Shown: positions 21,360-32,516 of the stretch, piece by piece
How the letters are laid out: the number at the start of each line of letters is the position of its first letter
Position numbering within the stretch: position 1 is the first letter of the stretch
From: Sialis fuliginosa
Lineage: Eukaryota > Arthropoda > Insecta > Megaloptera > Sialidae
DNA: 64,000 bases
Direction: 5' to 3'
Assembly: GCA_961205875.1 (NCBI GenBank)
Contig: OY540812.1
Coordinates: 3,534,001-3,598,000 of the forward strand
Translations under genes and position numbers: made by a program
Notes under the pieces: generated by a model
The model's database searches: none
What the model was told of the DNA's origin: nothing
Seen by the model: the letters and a program-made list of their open reading frames with translations, nothing else

Positions 21360-22245
21360 TAACTGTCTTTATAATATTATCCAGAATTATAATATTCTGA
21401 TTATTAAGAATTCTGGATCAATATTGTAACACAAAAATTAGATTTTTTGATTTACCTATTGTAAAGTGCCCTTAAATTCTTTTTTGATGCTTTACAAGTT
21501 TAAACCATTTTTTTAATATGTTGATGTGATCTGAAATTATAAAAGTTAATTTTTCTCAAAATTTTTCGTTTGTAATCTAATTAAAAATTTACAGGGTTGT
21601 ATGCAAAAAAAATAAGATCTATTCATAAAATCAATAAAAAAGATATGTTGTCATTTAAAAAAATACAGTTGGATACCATAGCAACGTAACTGAATAGCAC
21701 CAAATTTATTTGAAGATTAGAATTACATAGGAAATAATGATTATTTTAGAATATATAAGTAATATTCCATATTTTTTACTCAACCGGTATAAAACTTTGA
21801 AAGTTGAAGAAAGAAGATATGCGAAGGGATTTTTTCGATTTGTTCTTATTATACAACACCGTATTCTTGAGTTGTTGAGGGTGGATGTCGCTGGTTTATA
21901 TGTGTTCGATTCCTGTTTGCGTGTTTATGTTTTCAATGTATAAAATTCTCTGAGCGGAGATTGAATGTTAAAGAAATGATCTAGAAAATGAGATAAATGA
22001 AATGAGAATTTTTAAATGCACTGAATCTGACAGTTGGTTTGTACTGCGATGTCAATTTTAGAAATGCAAAAAGTTTTGTGTCTCCGTACCTGTTTTGATT
22101 GTATAGAAATGTTTTCACTGCATTTTAAATTATATTTTAATTTTGTGGAAATTTTTATAGTTGATGTCAATTTTAAAATTGCAAAAGTTTTTGTTTATTT
22201 ATTTGATTTGGATTGAAGAGCAAATTTAAGCGTCTATAAAAAATA
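21360..22245. other. AT-rich non-coding stretch
   Basis: The phrase 'gatgtcaattttagaaatgc' at 22049 recurs in altered form at 22163, suggesting a local duplication of about 115 bp. Two short frames (21737-21943, 22034-22216) are low-complexity and unsupported. Confidence 0.4.
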
Positions 22246-22247
22246 TT

Positions 22248-22286
22248 GATTCCTCACCAAGATACGAGAAGCTTTGTGATCGTTTG
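22248..22286 (+). repeat. Dispersed repeat E, 39-bp fragment
   Basis: 'attcctcaccaagatacgag' plus 'aagctttgtgatcg' is the 5' end of repeat E only. Confidence 0.65.
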
Positions 22287-22394
22287 AAAAAAGGTCACCA
22301 AAAAATATCAGGATGCGCAAAAGTGACGATTTGAATATTAAAAAAAGGACACAATAAAATACATATCAGGGCTTACAAAAATTTAAATCTGGTC

Positions 22395-22515
22395 ATCTTA
22401 CTCACTATGTATATGCAAAATATAAAAATTCGTCTTTTTTTCGTTACTACCTCAATCCACAATTTTACGTTTGTTACTAATTTTAATTTTTCTTGTATCT
22501 CAATCTTAGCTGACC
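22395..22515 (+). repeat. hAT-like repeat K, copy 2
   Basis: It shares 'atatgcaaaatataaaaatt', 'gttactaattttaat' and 'ttgtatctcaatctta' with copies 1 and 3. It is diverged and lacks both termini. Confidence 0.55.
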
Positions 22516-22624
22516 ACTTGCAACATTACTTATAAATAATGTTAATATTGTCTCGGTCTCGATCTCGTTTCAGAGTAAAACCATATTCCTGTACTTGGCA
22601 AACATGTTCCAGAAGATATTAGAT

Positions 22625-22961
22625 CAGGGGTAATTTTAAGAAATTTTTTTAAGTGCAAATACCTTTTTTGGTTCTATTTGTATATGTATTTCTCTCTTAC
22701 AAATTATAGCGACCTTTTTTTTGCTCTACACTTACACTTGCAATTTTTCAACTGCACAAATTAGCTTTTACCACTACAAATGCTTTTTTTGTTATTTCAA
22801 CTACAATTTGTATATTTCTCTCTTATAAATTATAGTGAACTTTTTTAAATATTTTTCTTTCTACTTACAATTTTTCAACTACACAAATTAGCCTTTACAA
22901 CTGCAGTTTTCATTTTTGGAACTGAAGAAACAAGCTACAACTACAACTAAAATAACCCCTG
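22625..22961. mobile_element. Small hAT-like element with internal tandem duplication
   Basis: The ends 'caggggtaatttta' and 'taaaataacccctg' are inverted, as in hAT elements. The flanking octamers (tattagat / tattgaac) agree only partly, so the target duplication is decayed or coincidental. The inside is a diverged tandem repeat of about 127 bp: 'gtatttctctcttacaaatt' and 'caatttttcaactgcacaaa' each recur. No coding. Confidence 0.6.
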
Positions 22962-22964
22962 TAT

Positions 22965-23460
22965 TGAACATTTAAACGCCCCCTTGTTTTGAAACCACTG
23001 ACGTATATGGTCCAGGTATATGTATATTTTTACGGCCGATATATACGAAAGTTCAGATACAACACACACAGTGTTATTACGTTAATTTATTCGACCCAAA
23101 AGTTTTCCAATTGAAATTTCAACTGAAATCAAACAGGCACACACCTAAACACGTTCTGTAATATTAGTTAGAAACAATGTGTAAGGGTAAGCCGGGATAG
23201 TGAGCATAACATCAAAATTAATGAAAGGCTAAAGCGGGTGGACTACAAACACGGACTGCTCAAGACACAACAACCTTGCCTCTGCCATCATTTCCTGTTC
23301 TCTGGAACCCTTTGATGTTTGTGTACAACCTACAACATGTGTGGATTGTTGGAATAAACAATGTCCGCCATTAAATAAATACCGATACATAATTGTTATA
23401 TTCTATTCTATTATTACAAACTAGCTGTTTCCGCGGACCACTATTGTTTAGGATTTTTGA
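22965..23460. other. Non-coding stretch
   Basis: No gene is seen. The part 23140-23360 is more mixed in composition and not repeated. 'actagctgtttccgcggacc' at 23423 resembles an R-repeat end. Confidence 0.35.
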
Positions 23461-23464
23461 AAAA

Positions 23465-24014
23465 TAAGGTAAAGGCACCAGTTGTGGCCGCTATAAGAGT
23501 AAGTTTTTTGGATTAATGGGCTTGTTTTTTTTTTTGTAATTATCATGAACTGATGTTACTAATAAAACAAGTAACTCTTTATTTAATCAATTTAATTACC
23601 AAAGTCTGCAAATATAGTTTGTTTTTTAAATTATAGCCTTTTATTTTGTTTATGTTTTTTCTCCAGTAATGGCAAAGGTGAAAGTAGTAATGAGCACGCA
23701 GTGATGAACACTTGCTAATGATTACAAAATGATAAGTACTACGACACAAAAGATATAATCGTCCAATTTTAAACAATGTGAAGCAGTTGCTATGATAATA
23801 TAAATTATATTAATAATTAGTTTAAATGTCCATCATTTTGACACCTATTGGCCGATTGTCATCAAATCACGCTGTAAGACAGTTAAATGTATGTATATAG
23901 ATTAATATTTAGAAATGGTAGTAATCAAATATCAACACATATTTCTAATTCAGTATATTTAGTTAAAAATTTGCCATTACTGGGGTCCTTGCCAAGACTG
24001 GTGCCACTACCTTA
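23465..24014. mobile_element. TIR element S with reiterated CCAGT..TGGC words
   Basis: The left end 'ataaggtaaaggcaccagt' is matched by the right end 'actggtgccactaccttat'. Variants of 'ccagt(tg/aa)tggc' occur near each end and at about 23665, on both strands, possibly as transposase-binding repeats. A fragment with the same terminus is at 26902. The roughly 500-bp interior is non-coding. Confidence 0.75.
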
Positions 24015-24019
24015 TAGTT

Positions 24020-25215
24020 GAATTAAGTACAAACACGATTAGTAATAATAATTAATCAACACCTAAATTACCTAACAAAAACGAATCAGAACAAAAGGTA
24101 CGAATAATTTTTTGGTCTGTTTAAATTTAAAAGTTAATTATTGAAAACAAAATAAACAATTGACGATCAAAAGACAACGGCGTATGCGAATCTTTCCCTC
24201 TGCCCGCTTCAAACGCGACACTTTTTCTTTAGTTCGCGCGTTATTAATAATTTTTAACCGTATATAACTTATTTAAAGTTATTTCTTAAATTAAAAGACC
24301 AAATTGGACGCTGTAAAGGGCAAATTATATTTACATTAAATAATTATGATGATGAAATCAATATACGTTGGATTTAGGGAAGGTCAAAATGGATATCTCC
24401 ATCAAAATCGGCTATATATTTACGTGTGGATATATACTTATAGTCTATGGTCATACTGAGTTAATACTTACTATATAGTACATAATAGACAAGTACTCTT
24501 TAAGTAAATCTATCAATAAACATTAAAAATTCAATAAATACAACAATTTAAGTAATTAACAATATTTGAACTTCGCGCCCTTATAATTGTTGATAAAAAC
24601 GGCACCCGTTTCAATGTTCTTGAACTCTGAACTAGTTGGTAGAGTTTGTAAAAATGGCGTGGGTTGACATTTGTTTATAGTTTTTCTTTATGACTTTTAA
24701 TGAAGTTATCAAACTTTTCGGTATTTGATTTACAAACAGTGATATTTATAAATTAGTGTTAAGATCTGTCGAGGTCATTCATTAATTTTGATAATTATTT
24801 ACAAACAGAGTTAAAAACATTGACGGGATGATACATAATGCATTAGGTACTAAATTTTAATTTATTCAATATTATAACTATATCATAATTACTCTTATTG
24901 TTAATAAAGTTTAATAAAAAGTTAATACAATAAGTGGTCATATTATTACACTTCACTTGATTAAGTGTATAATGTTTTAATTAAAAAATAATTAAGTAAG
25001 GTAATAACTTTTAAAGACTGCATTTATTATTTTCACAATTTTAAAGAACATAACCTATATAAGTAGGTATATTTTAGTGTTTGTGTAGTGTTAAATATTA
25101 GATATTGTGTACTTTCTTATATGTGAATGTTTTGCATTAATTCTAATGATGTTCAAATCAGTTGCCGTACAACAGGGTGAGTCAAAATGTTTTATTAATA
25201 AGTAAATATAAATTT
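24020..25215. other. AT-rich non-coding stretch
   Basis: No gene or end-defined element is seen in about 1.2 kb. The part 24160-24240 is slightly GC-richer. Confidence 0.4.
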
Positions 25216-25219
25216 GGTA

Positions 25220-25572
25220 AATACTGAGACTCTGGGGGTCCTCTGTCAAAAACTCTAAAAGTCACGTGTTGATGTGTTAGAATAGAGTAGAGTATGTTGT
25301 ATCTATGTTAATATATTATTTAGTGCATAAACAGAAATTCATAAACCTAACCTAACCCTACCTGAAAACGAACCAATCTATCTGGACTACTCTAACATAA
25401 ACTAAATAATTAAATATAACACAGCTAAACGTGGTCAGTCGTTTTATAAAATGCGTGATTTATAAAAGTTGTTAACACTGATCTAGTCACGCATGCGCGT
25501 CAACCCTATTCTGAATAACTGTATACGTGATTTTTCACAAATCTGACAGAGGACCCCCAGAGTCTCGGTATT
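25220..25572. mobile_element. TIR element C
   Basis: Left 'actgagactctgggggtcct' and 'ctgtca' are answered by 'tgacagaggacccccagagt' at the right. The arms are about 30 bp. The interior includes 'cctaacctaaccctacc', a short telomere-like run also common in insect transposons. An inverted partial copy is at 30783-30958. Confidence 0.78.
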
Positions 25573-25783
25573 AGCCATAAATTTTTTTAGGGTCTATACA
25601 TTTTTCGGATCGTATAATCAATGTTACATCTTTAAAAATATATATCATGCATACAGTGGTATAGGAAGACAAATTTTCGGGTGGAGGAATAATTACGTAT
25701 AATTAAGTAAAATTTTTGGAAGGTATTATTTCGAACTGATGTTTTCTCGAAGCATACGTTTTTTTAGAATACTGCATATTGAT

Positions 25784-25802
25784 GGGGGGGGGGGGGGGGG
25801 GG
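25784..25802 (+). repeat. Poly-G tract, 19 bp
   Basis: An uninterrupted G19 in an AT-rich context. It is the longest of at least ten G or C runs of 9 bp or more in the window. Confidence 0.9.
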
Positions 25803-25804
25803 CA

Positions 25805-26284
25805 TTGCATGGAAAGTCAGATAAATGTATAGACGACCACAATAGCCTCAAATATTCTACACAAAGAAATCGCAATTTTACTTGATATGATTATATTTGA
25901 GTAGAATTATTTTTAATAACGCCTTGTACGCTATGTGCACGCCTTAAATCCATTTTAATCCTACAATTAACCCTCAACTGACGTGTATAATAACGATAAT
26001 AAAATTGGCCGTGTAATTTGATAACGCTAATCTGTGACATTGACGAGACGGAGGGGAGGGTGGGGATATGTGGGGCGAACCCTCGGAGATGAAATATGAA
26101 ACAGTCGTTACGAGAGTATATAATAACCCCTAATTAATAACTACTGGCAATTATTTGATCAAATCACTGATGGGTGAGTTTTGGTATAAGCGGAGGAAAA
26201 AATATTTGGTAAACAAGTTTTGAGAATTCTGCTGTGTTTTATATTATTTAACTTACGTTTTAATATAAATATTTTATTATTATA
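25805..26284. other. Non-coding stretch
   Basis: No gene is seen. The part 25925-26110 is GC-richer (gacgagacggaggggagggt) and not repeated. A 67-codon minus-strand frame at 26159-26362 is not supported. Confidence 0.35.
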
Positions 26285-26402
26285 ATGTATTCCAGACAGT
26301 CTGGAACTGTTAGGCTCCTGATGAGGACTTCTTGTGAAATCGAAACACGTGTCGAGTGACATTGTTTTTTTGTGGTTAAGGTGTATATTTTTAGTTTAAG
26401 TT
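26285..26402 (+). repeat. Retroelement-like fragment with CTGATGA/stem/GAAAC motif
   Basis: At 26318-26346 the sequence reads CTGATGA-G, then gacttc-ttgt-gaaatc, then GAAAC. CTGATGA and GAAA are the invariant strands of the hammerhead ribozyme core. One stem position that pairs in the 20580 copy (gaagtc) is mismatched here (gaaatc). A near-perfect palindrome tccagacagtctgga lies at 26291-26305. The fragment is an inverted copy of 20521-20645. Confidence 0.65.
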
Positions 26403-26469
26403 ACTAAGAAACCACAGTTTCTCTGTTTTTCCAGTAGTAATTTATTGTACAATCAATTGCAGAACTGGT

Positions 26470-26870
26470 CTTCTAGTTTTCATTCATATTCGCTTAACAC
26501 AAACTTAATAGGCTCCTCTCATTTGATTATTATAATATTTAAATCATTTCTCCATGTACTAAACAAAGACATATATTTTTAAACTCATTTGCTAGTAAAG
26601 AAGTTCTCTTCGTTTATAGTATTCATATATTTGTGCGATTAAATTATTATGTAAACTAAATTAAAAATTCATAATTTTAGTATTTAAATATGGTAAATTT
26701 GTTATAAAATTAATTAATGAAATGGACGTATATTTCTGTTTTTATTTAAAACGATATAACTATGTAAGCTCCGCCCTAGAAAAAGAAAACTGATTTTTAT
26801 TTTTGAATCTGTTGTAAGTGGTTCTGGCCTTTACAGTGGCAGACGACTTCTGAAGGCGATAGTACATATT
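26470..26870 (+). repeat. Retroelement-like body, copy 1
   Basis: It is inverted relative to 39690-40110. Shared words include 'aggctcctctcatttgatta' (there ggaggagcctgc), 'aaatcatttctccatgta', 'aagctccgccctagaaaaag' and 'gaatctgttgtaag'. Its 3' part ('ggcagacgacttctgaag') recurs in the tandem units at 39140-39465. It lies 70 bp downstream of the hammerhead-like motif at 26318. Confidence 0.7.
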
Positions 26871-26901
26871 ATACATTGTATCCTTCATAAATGGTGAAAT
26901 A

Positions 26902-26960
26902 AATAAAGTACTGGCACCAGTCTTGGCCTCTTTAAGACCAGGGTATACTGTTATTTGAAG
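26902..26960 (+). repeat. Terminal fragment of element S
   Basis: 'aagtactggcaccagtcttg' and 'gcctctttaag' reproduce the TIR of 23465-24014. No opposite end was found nearby. Confidence 0.6.
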
Positions 26961-26964
26961 TCGA

Positions 26965-27640
26965 TGGTCTTCTTTTCGGTAATTCTCATGAATTTCAAAT
27001 TACAAATAAGAGATTCCTAATGGGAAGTTAAAAAACTATCTTATCGAAAAAAAAGTCTTAGGGGGCCCGCCAACAATTCCAGGATGGGGGGCTCGTGATA
27101 GGATGTGGGGGCCATGCATAAGTGCATATATTACCCTCTCTAAATTTCATTGAAGTAAAACTTACAGTCGAGTGTACACATTTACAATAATTTCAGTTAA
27201 AGTTCTGTGATTACATTGAGGACCTCATCAATTAAGTAAGGATTATTTGTGGATTAGAATTTAGTAAGAGATTAATCGTAGGGGCATATATAAATTTAAC
27301 AACGCGAAACCCGTCTCCTCAAACAATAGCCTTCTCGACTAATCCTATTCAGCTTTGGTGTGGTCAGGACGTAAGATCGAGTTTCTCTAGACTCTGGTTA
27401 ATAGACTAGAAATAATTATTAAACTCTTCACACTTATACTCATATACACATACAACTCACCGCGTAAGCCTTAAATCTTCTTTACTAACCCATATATTAT
27501 CTATTTGCTATTTGTTAGAGACATGTTTCAAAGTTTATACCACAAGATATATGAACTTTAGGGGCAAAGCATCATTTGTCAAATTAGTTTTGATTTTTGA
27601 AAATTAATTTATGAAATAAGTTGTGCAAAATCAAATTAGC
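26965..27640. other. Non-coding stretch
   Basis: No gene is seen. 27060-27115 is G-rich ('gatggggggctcgtgatag'). Confidence 0.35.
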
Positions 27641-27684
27641 TTCCAGCTAACGCTATCTGCTAAGTGGAAATAAATGGTCACGTT
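27641..27684 (-). repeat. Fragment of family A member 1
   Basis: 'aattagcttccagctaacgc' followed by 'tatctgctaa' matches the right arm of the 300-616 element, inverted. Confidence 0.6.
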
Positions 27685-27689
27685 TACGA

Positions 27690-28615
27690 CAGACCAAAAA
27701 CAGTGAACAACGAGCTTTGATTGGTTGATTTATGGAATTTCTGGTGGATTGTACCAGAAATTTAAAGAATGTCATTTTTAAGCGTGTAAGGAAGTGAGAC
27801 AGAAGTAACCATAAAACTTTTTTAGTCAACTTTCATGGTTTTAATTTCACTTTTCATAAAAATTTCATAGAAAAATTTTAACTTTTCATAAATATATCAA
27901 CTCGAATACAAACAAAAGTTAATTTATAACATGACATATTAAATTTTGTCACGAGCGTGATCAGACGTGAGAAAAAAATACAATTCATGAGCAAAAATTA
28001 CTTACATCCAAAGTATAATTATTTATGTGCAGCCCCCGAATAATTTAGGTTGTCTGTGCGGCCCGTGGAGAAATTTGTACTGTAATATAATATGATGTAT
28101 TTAGCTTTCTTTAATAGCTCCATCTGCAACAAATCACTTATATATACTTATATAAGTAATCATTAAAGATGAATCAATAGATTTAATTTATTTATAACTT
28201 TTCTTTATTTACTTCAATTAACCGAATCAGTTTGTTGATAATAAATGGATGAGTATACGCATTAAAAAATTAACACAAAAATAAAAGAAAAAAGAAATCA
28301 AGTCGGATAAAAGTTATCAGCGCGTCCCAATGGGCATGTAGAGCTTTCTGCTAAATATTGTGTGTGAGTGTATCATTGACAGTGAGGGCGTTTTTGTCTG
28401 CAGCACTCTAGAAAAGATAAGCTTAATTTCTCCCTGAACCTTTTATAACAAAGTCAATCAGGTTTTTCCAATAAGTAATCTACTGAGGAATTACTTATAA
28501 TCCATGTGAATGAAACATTTTCTTGTTTTTTATTTCTACTTCCTTTTATCAAAGATTATCGATGGATTTATTATATAAGATGTGCGTTTAAAAAAAAGAT
28601 ACTTATAGATCTGGA
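27690..28615. other. Non-coding stretch
   Basis: No gene is seen. 28300-28430 is more mixed in composition and unique, without further signal. Confidence 0.4.
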
Positions 28616-28618
28616 TAT

Positions 28619-28798
28619 CAGTACCGGATTTAGGGGGTGGGTGGGTGGGAACCAGGGCGACCGCTCGGGGCGCCAGGCCAAATGGGGCGGCGCACAATGG
28701 AGCATGAGTAACTTTTTTGGTTCAAATCAGTGTACAGGTTGTAATTTTTGAGTAAGCTTTTTTTTTATCTTTAAATTTTTTTGCCGATCAGTTTAAAA
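28619..28798 (+). repeat. hAT-like repeat J, copy 1
   Basis: It begins 'cagtaccggatttaggggg', then a (GGGT)n stretch, 'ctcggggcgccaggc', 'ggcgcacaatgg', 'tcagtgtacagg' and 'gtaatttttgagtaa'. It matches 38557-38729 in the same orientation. The left end is hAT-like; no right end was found. The frame 28506-28751 is an artefact of this repeat. Confidence 0.6.
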
Positions 28799-28799
28799 A

Positions 28800-30780
28800 T
28801 AAAGCTAAATATAAACAATGTTAATTTGTAAAAAAATCGATTTTTGATAGATGCTAACTAATAAATAATTATTCAGCAACCCAGAAACTATTTAATAAGG
28901 TATTAGCTGAGATACTAACTAATCAACTTATTTGTTGCTTTATCAATTTTAATTTGTTCATAATAGGGGAAGGAAGTCTCGACGGTCTTAGGGCATTTTC
29001 TAATCTTAAAGTTAATAATGTAAGCTATATTTAAAAAAACAACTGAGTCTGTAGGATCGCGCCAAGCGGAGATATGAATTATTCAACTTATTTGTTAATT
29101 TATCAATTTTTATTGACATTTTCGATGATTTTTTAACATTTTTTTAGAAGGTGAGAGGGTGGAAAAATAAATCTCGCCCAGATTTGCTAAGGTCTGGTGG
29201 ACCAATCAAAATATTGAATACATTTTTAAAATATTGTAAATTATAGCCTTATTTATTTAAGTTCTTTAAAAATACTAGTCGAAAAGGCTTATGGTTAGTA
29301 GTTTACTCATGATATAGTAAATTATGATTTTTCTTCTTATTGTTTGATGCATGAAAAGTTACCCTTTTTTCTGTGTTTCAATTTAATTAATTAATATGTT
29401 AGTGATCTGTTTTATATTAGTTAAACTTTATTTACGTATTCATTATTTTTGTTTTGAAATTAAAACTTTATTATTGCAGCTTTTACAGCAGAAAAATAAA
29501 TCTTAATGTCGAGGGCGTATAAAATTAATATCTAGAGTAATCAATACATTGTTTGGAAATTCATTATAATTTTAAATGAAACATGATACGAATTAATTTA
29601 AAATGTTTATATTAAATTTATAAGATAGAGAGAGAAAGCGTTTGTAAGAAAATAGTTGCCATTAAAACATTTAGTAGACAAGATATGCGTACTTTTATTT
29701 TTTAATATTTTTTTAGTTAGCACTTTTCGTTAAAAATTGTTAAATTAAGGATGTTGAAATTAATATCAAATTCTAAAGCTTATAGCCTCATAGTTATTCA
29801 CTAATTCACTGCAATAAAAAGATACAGCCTTTCAAAGTATATTTTGATACTCCGACAGACTGACTGACTGATCAACAAAACCTATAGGGTATTTTCTGTT
29901 GACCTAGAATATTGAAATTTGGCACGAAGGACGATGATATAATTTATTTCGATAAGGATTAATGTTTTGCAGGTCATAACAAAACCCAAATATTTTAAAT
30001 TTTCTTTGTAACATAAAAGCAGTCATTGTGACTTAAATATAAAAGTTAGACATATGGTGTCGCTGACTTTATTGTAGATCTTTTGATTCTACACAATACA
30101 TTATTTTGTTCAATATTGAACAGTTTAGGCAGCGTATTGGAAAATAACGCAGCAAAATTTTGTCCTACTTGATTTACTATTATCGTCACTGCTTAGTTGT
30201 TATGTAGCCTATAACCTGGCCAGAGAACGTACCTATGAATTAAAAAAGAAACCACGTAAATCTCGAGTGATAAGGGCACAAACGGACAGACAGACAGCTT
30301 TATATATATGTATATAGATACAGAACCGAATCCTCTTTGCACTTGTCCGTCTTTTTTTTTACTAAATAAACAAATACATATTACAACAACAATTTACTCA
30401 GCACATTGAATGACAGTATTGTATCTGCACTTTATTAGAGATATAATTAAAAACAAAAACATACATGCCGTTATATTTGTTTCATATGTGTGTATGTGTG
30501 TACACAATCACATAGCTTGTGTCAGTCACAGACAATTCACACGCCCACTGTTTTATTATTCTATTACTATACGATTTAACTTGCACGATGCGGATTCAAT
30601 TTGCAGATGAAATAGTGTTTCCAACATCCACCACCCGCGCGCCACTGTCTGTGTGTGTGAATAGACATACATAATTGCAAGCGAATGTGAATAGAAGCTA
30701 TTTGGTGTGTGTGTGGGTGGGTGGGTGTGGGTGATGAAATTAGGTGTATCATGTTTTTTTTATTGTTTATAATATTTTTG
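28800..30780. other. AT-rich non-coding stretch
   Basis: About 2 kb without a gene or end-defined element. 29845-29990 (cagactgactgactgatc, gttgacctagaatattgaaa) resembles a widespread insect repeat, but only one copy is seen here. 30635-30735 is a TG / GGGT microsatellite region next to a CpG-containing patch. Confidence 0.4.
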
Positions 30781-30782
30781 GA

Positions 30783-30986
30783 TAATACAGAGAGTCTGGA
30801 GGTCCTCTGTCAGATTTGTGAAAAATCACGTATATAGTTATTCAGAATAGAGTTGACGCGCATGTGTGACTAGATCAGGGTTACCAACTTTTATAAATCA
30901 TACGCATTTTATAAAACGATTGGCCACGTTTAGCTGTGTTATATTTAATAATTTAATATATTAATGAACTTGGAATACACTGTATA
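30783..30986 (-). repeat. Chimeric junction: partial element C joined to an end of the 13506 element
   Basis: 30783-30958 is an inverted copy of the right half of element C (tctggaggtcctctgtca, acgtttagctgtgttatatt). It stops inside C. Nine bases later, 30967-30986 is the exact 20-bp right terminus of the 13506-type element (aacttggaatacactgtata) without the rest of that element. Confidence 0.7.
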
Positions 30987-31246
30987 ATAGGGCGAGTCCA
31001 GGCTAACCGCTACTTTCACTGACTTTTTTGATTTATTTTTTGGGTAAAAAGTTCACTGCTTGATAAATTGACGCCTAAATGGTAAAAAACAATGAGAAAG
31101 AACACCTTTTTCATTATTACATATTATTTTATAAATCAATTAACATTTAACAACTCCAAGCAATGAAGTAAAAATTATCTATATCAATTATGTGTAACGC
31201 CCGTTACACTTATCAAAAACCATTAAAAATAGATAAACAGGTTGCC

Positions 31247-31395
31247 TCAGTGGCTTTGACCAATCAGCTTGGGCACCCCAGATGACGTATTTTCTCGTTC
31301 TCGCGCCGAGTTACAAGGCTATATTCGCCCTCTCCACATTTGGGCACCTCAGATGACGTATTTTCCTCTCTCGCGCCGAACTACTGAGGCTACCT
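31247..31395 (+). repeat. Duplicated 45-bp block with TGACGTA and TCTCGCGCCGA
   Basis: 'ttgggcacc(c/t)cagatgac' plus 'gtattttc' and 'tctcgcgccga' occur at 31269 and 31340, 71 bp apart. They are bracketed by a short inverted pair (ttgcctcagt / actgaggcta). CCAAT sits upstream (gaccaatcag). This resembles a promoter-like or transposon-internal repeat. No gene follows directly. Confidence 0.65.
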
Positions 31396-31414
31396 TGTAC
31401 TTTACATACCTTGG

Positions 31415-31590
31415 GTGATATTATAAAAATTATTTTGCACGGTCGAAGTTGCCAACTGTGTTACAATAAGTTCAAGTATCACTGCTCTAAATTCCATAAC
31501 TAATCCATAGATACTATCATAGAATTAATACCCCATTTGAAAGTGCTTGCAAGTTTGCAAATTTGTTAGCTCCTTTATAATATCGGACAT
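31415..31590 (+). mobile_element. Right half of family A member 3-type element
   Basis: It matches 12390-12567 (gtgatatta, ccaactgtgtta, tcactgctctaaattccata, taccccatttgaaag) and ends 'ctcctttataatatcggaca'. The left terminus is absent; the sequence to the left is the duplicated block. Confidence 0.75.
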
Positions 31591-31662
31591 AAAACTATCT
31601 GTCTCAAAAAACCAATACTTTTCATAGACAAACTCTATTTTAATAAAAATAACTATTATGTG

Positions 31663-32049
31663 GGTCGTTTCAAAATTTGTTGCAGATAAACCTAACCTAA
31701 CTTGTGTCAGAAGATTTTTGTTAGTTACATTCAAACTTATCTAATATTTTGGAATCAATAGACAAAGCACCGTATTATTAAACATCTTTTATAAAAAGAA
31801 ATAAATCCCACTTAAAATTACTTTTTTAAAGTAACATAGTGGTCAATAAAGTTAACAAAGTTGTCTTCTATATAATGAAAAATGGAAAATTTTAAGTGGG
31901 GTTTATTTCTTTTTATAAAAGATGTTTAATAATACGGTGCTTTGTTTATATTGATTCCAAAATATTATCTAAGTTTGAATGTAACTAACAATAATCAATG
32001 TTTTTTCTTCTGGAACAAGTTTATCTGCAACAAATTTTGAAATGACCCA
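31663..32049. mobile_element. 387-bp foldback element with about 160-bp arms
   Basis: Left 'tgggtcgtttcaaaatttg' and right 'caaattttgaaatgaccca' are inverted. The arms continue through 'ttgattcc/ggaatcaa', 'caaagcaccgtattattaaa' and 'agaaataaa(t/c)cccactt'. The loop is about 65 bp. A minus-strand frame at 31525-31734 is incidental. The flanks show at most a TG duplication. Confidence 0.8.
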
Positions 32050-32500
32050 TGCACTTTAGGTTTTTTGTTTTTTTAAATAGGGCTTTCATTAAAATGAAAA
32101 CATTTGATAATCATTACCATACTGATATGTATTTTTAGAGGATTAATGAAATGTCTCATCCCCAAATTTCAACGTATTTATTTACCTAGTACGCGCGTTA
32201 GGGTAAAAATAAATGAATGAGTTGAGTTTATAAAACTACCTAATTACTAGTTTTGTTAAATGTATTGGATATTTTCATTTCAGAATGATTCTATAAATTT
32301 ATACAAACATGTATATGAATAGTGCTTTTATGACACGCAACAAAATACCACATAGATAATGAGTTTTGCTAAATATTAACAAAATATTGCTGCAACCCTA
32401 TTTGATCGAATGTTTTGACACAGAGGGACACATTTCAATTTATACTTTAATATACTAAATTCATCATTATTCTGTTTATTTTCATTTAACGAAAATCCTG
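32050..32500. other. AT-rich non-coding stretch
   Basis: No gene or repeat ends are recognised. Confidence 0.4.
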
Positions 32501-32516
32501 AAAAAGTAATCATACG

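Noticed and set aside
22034-22216. Local direct repeat of 'gatgtcaattttarawttgc'
   Set aside because: Only two short diverged copies; noted in the stretch entry but too weak for a separate element.
25340-25362. Telomeric repeat array (cctaacctaacccta)
   Set aside because: Only two to three units inside a transposable element; such words recur in other repeats here (31688, 43432, 53659).
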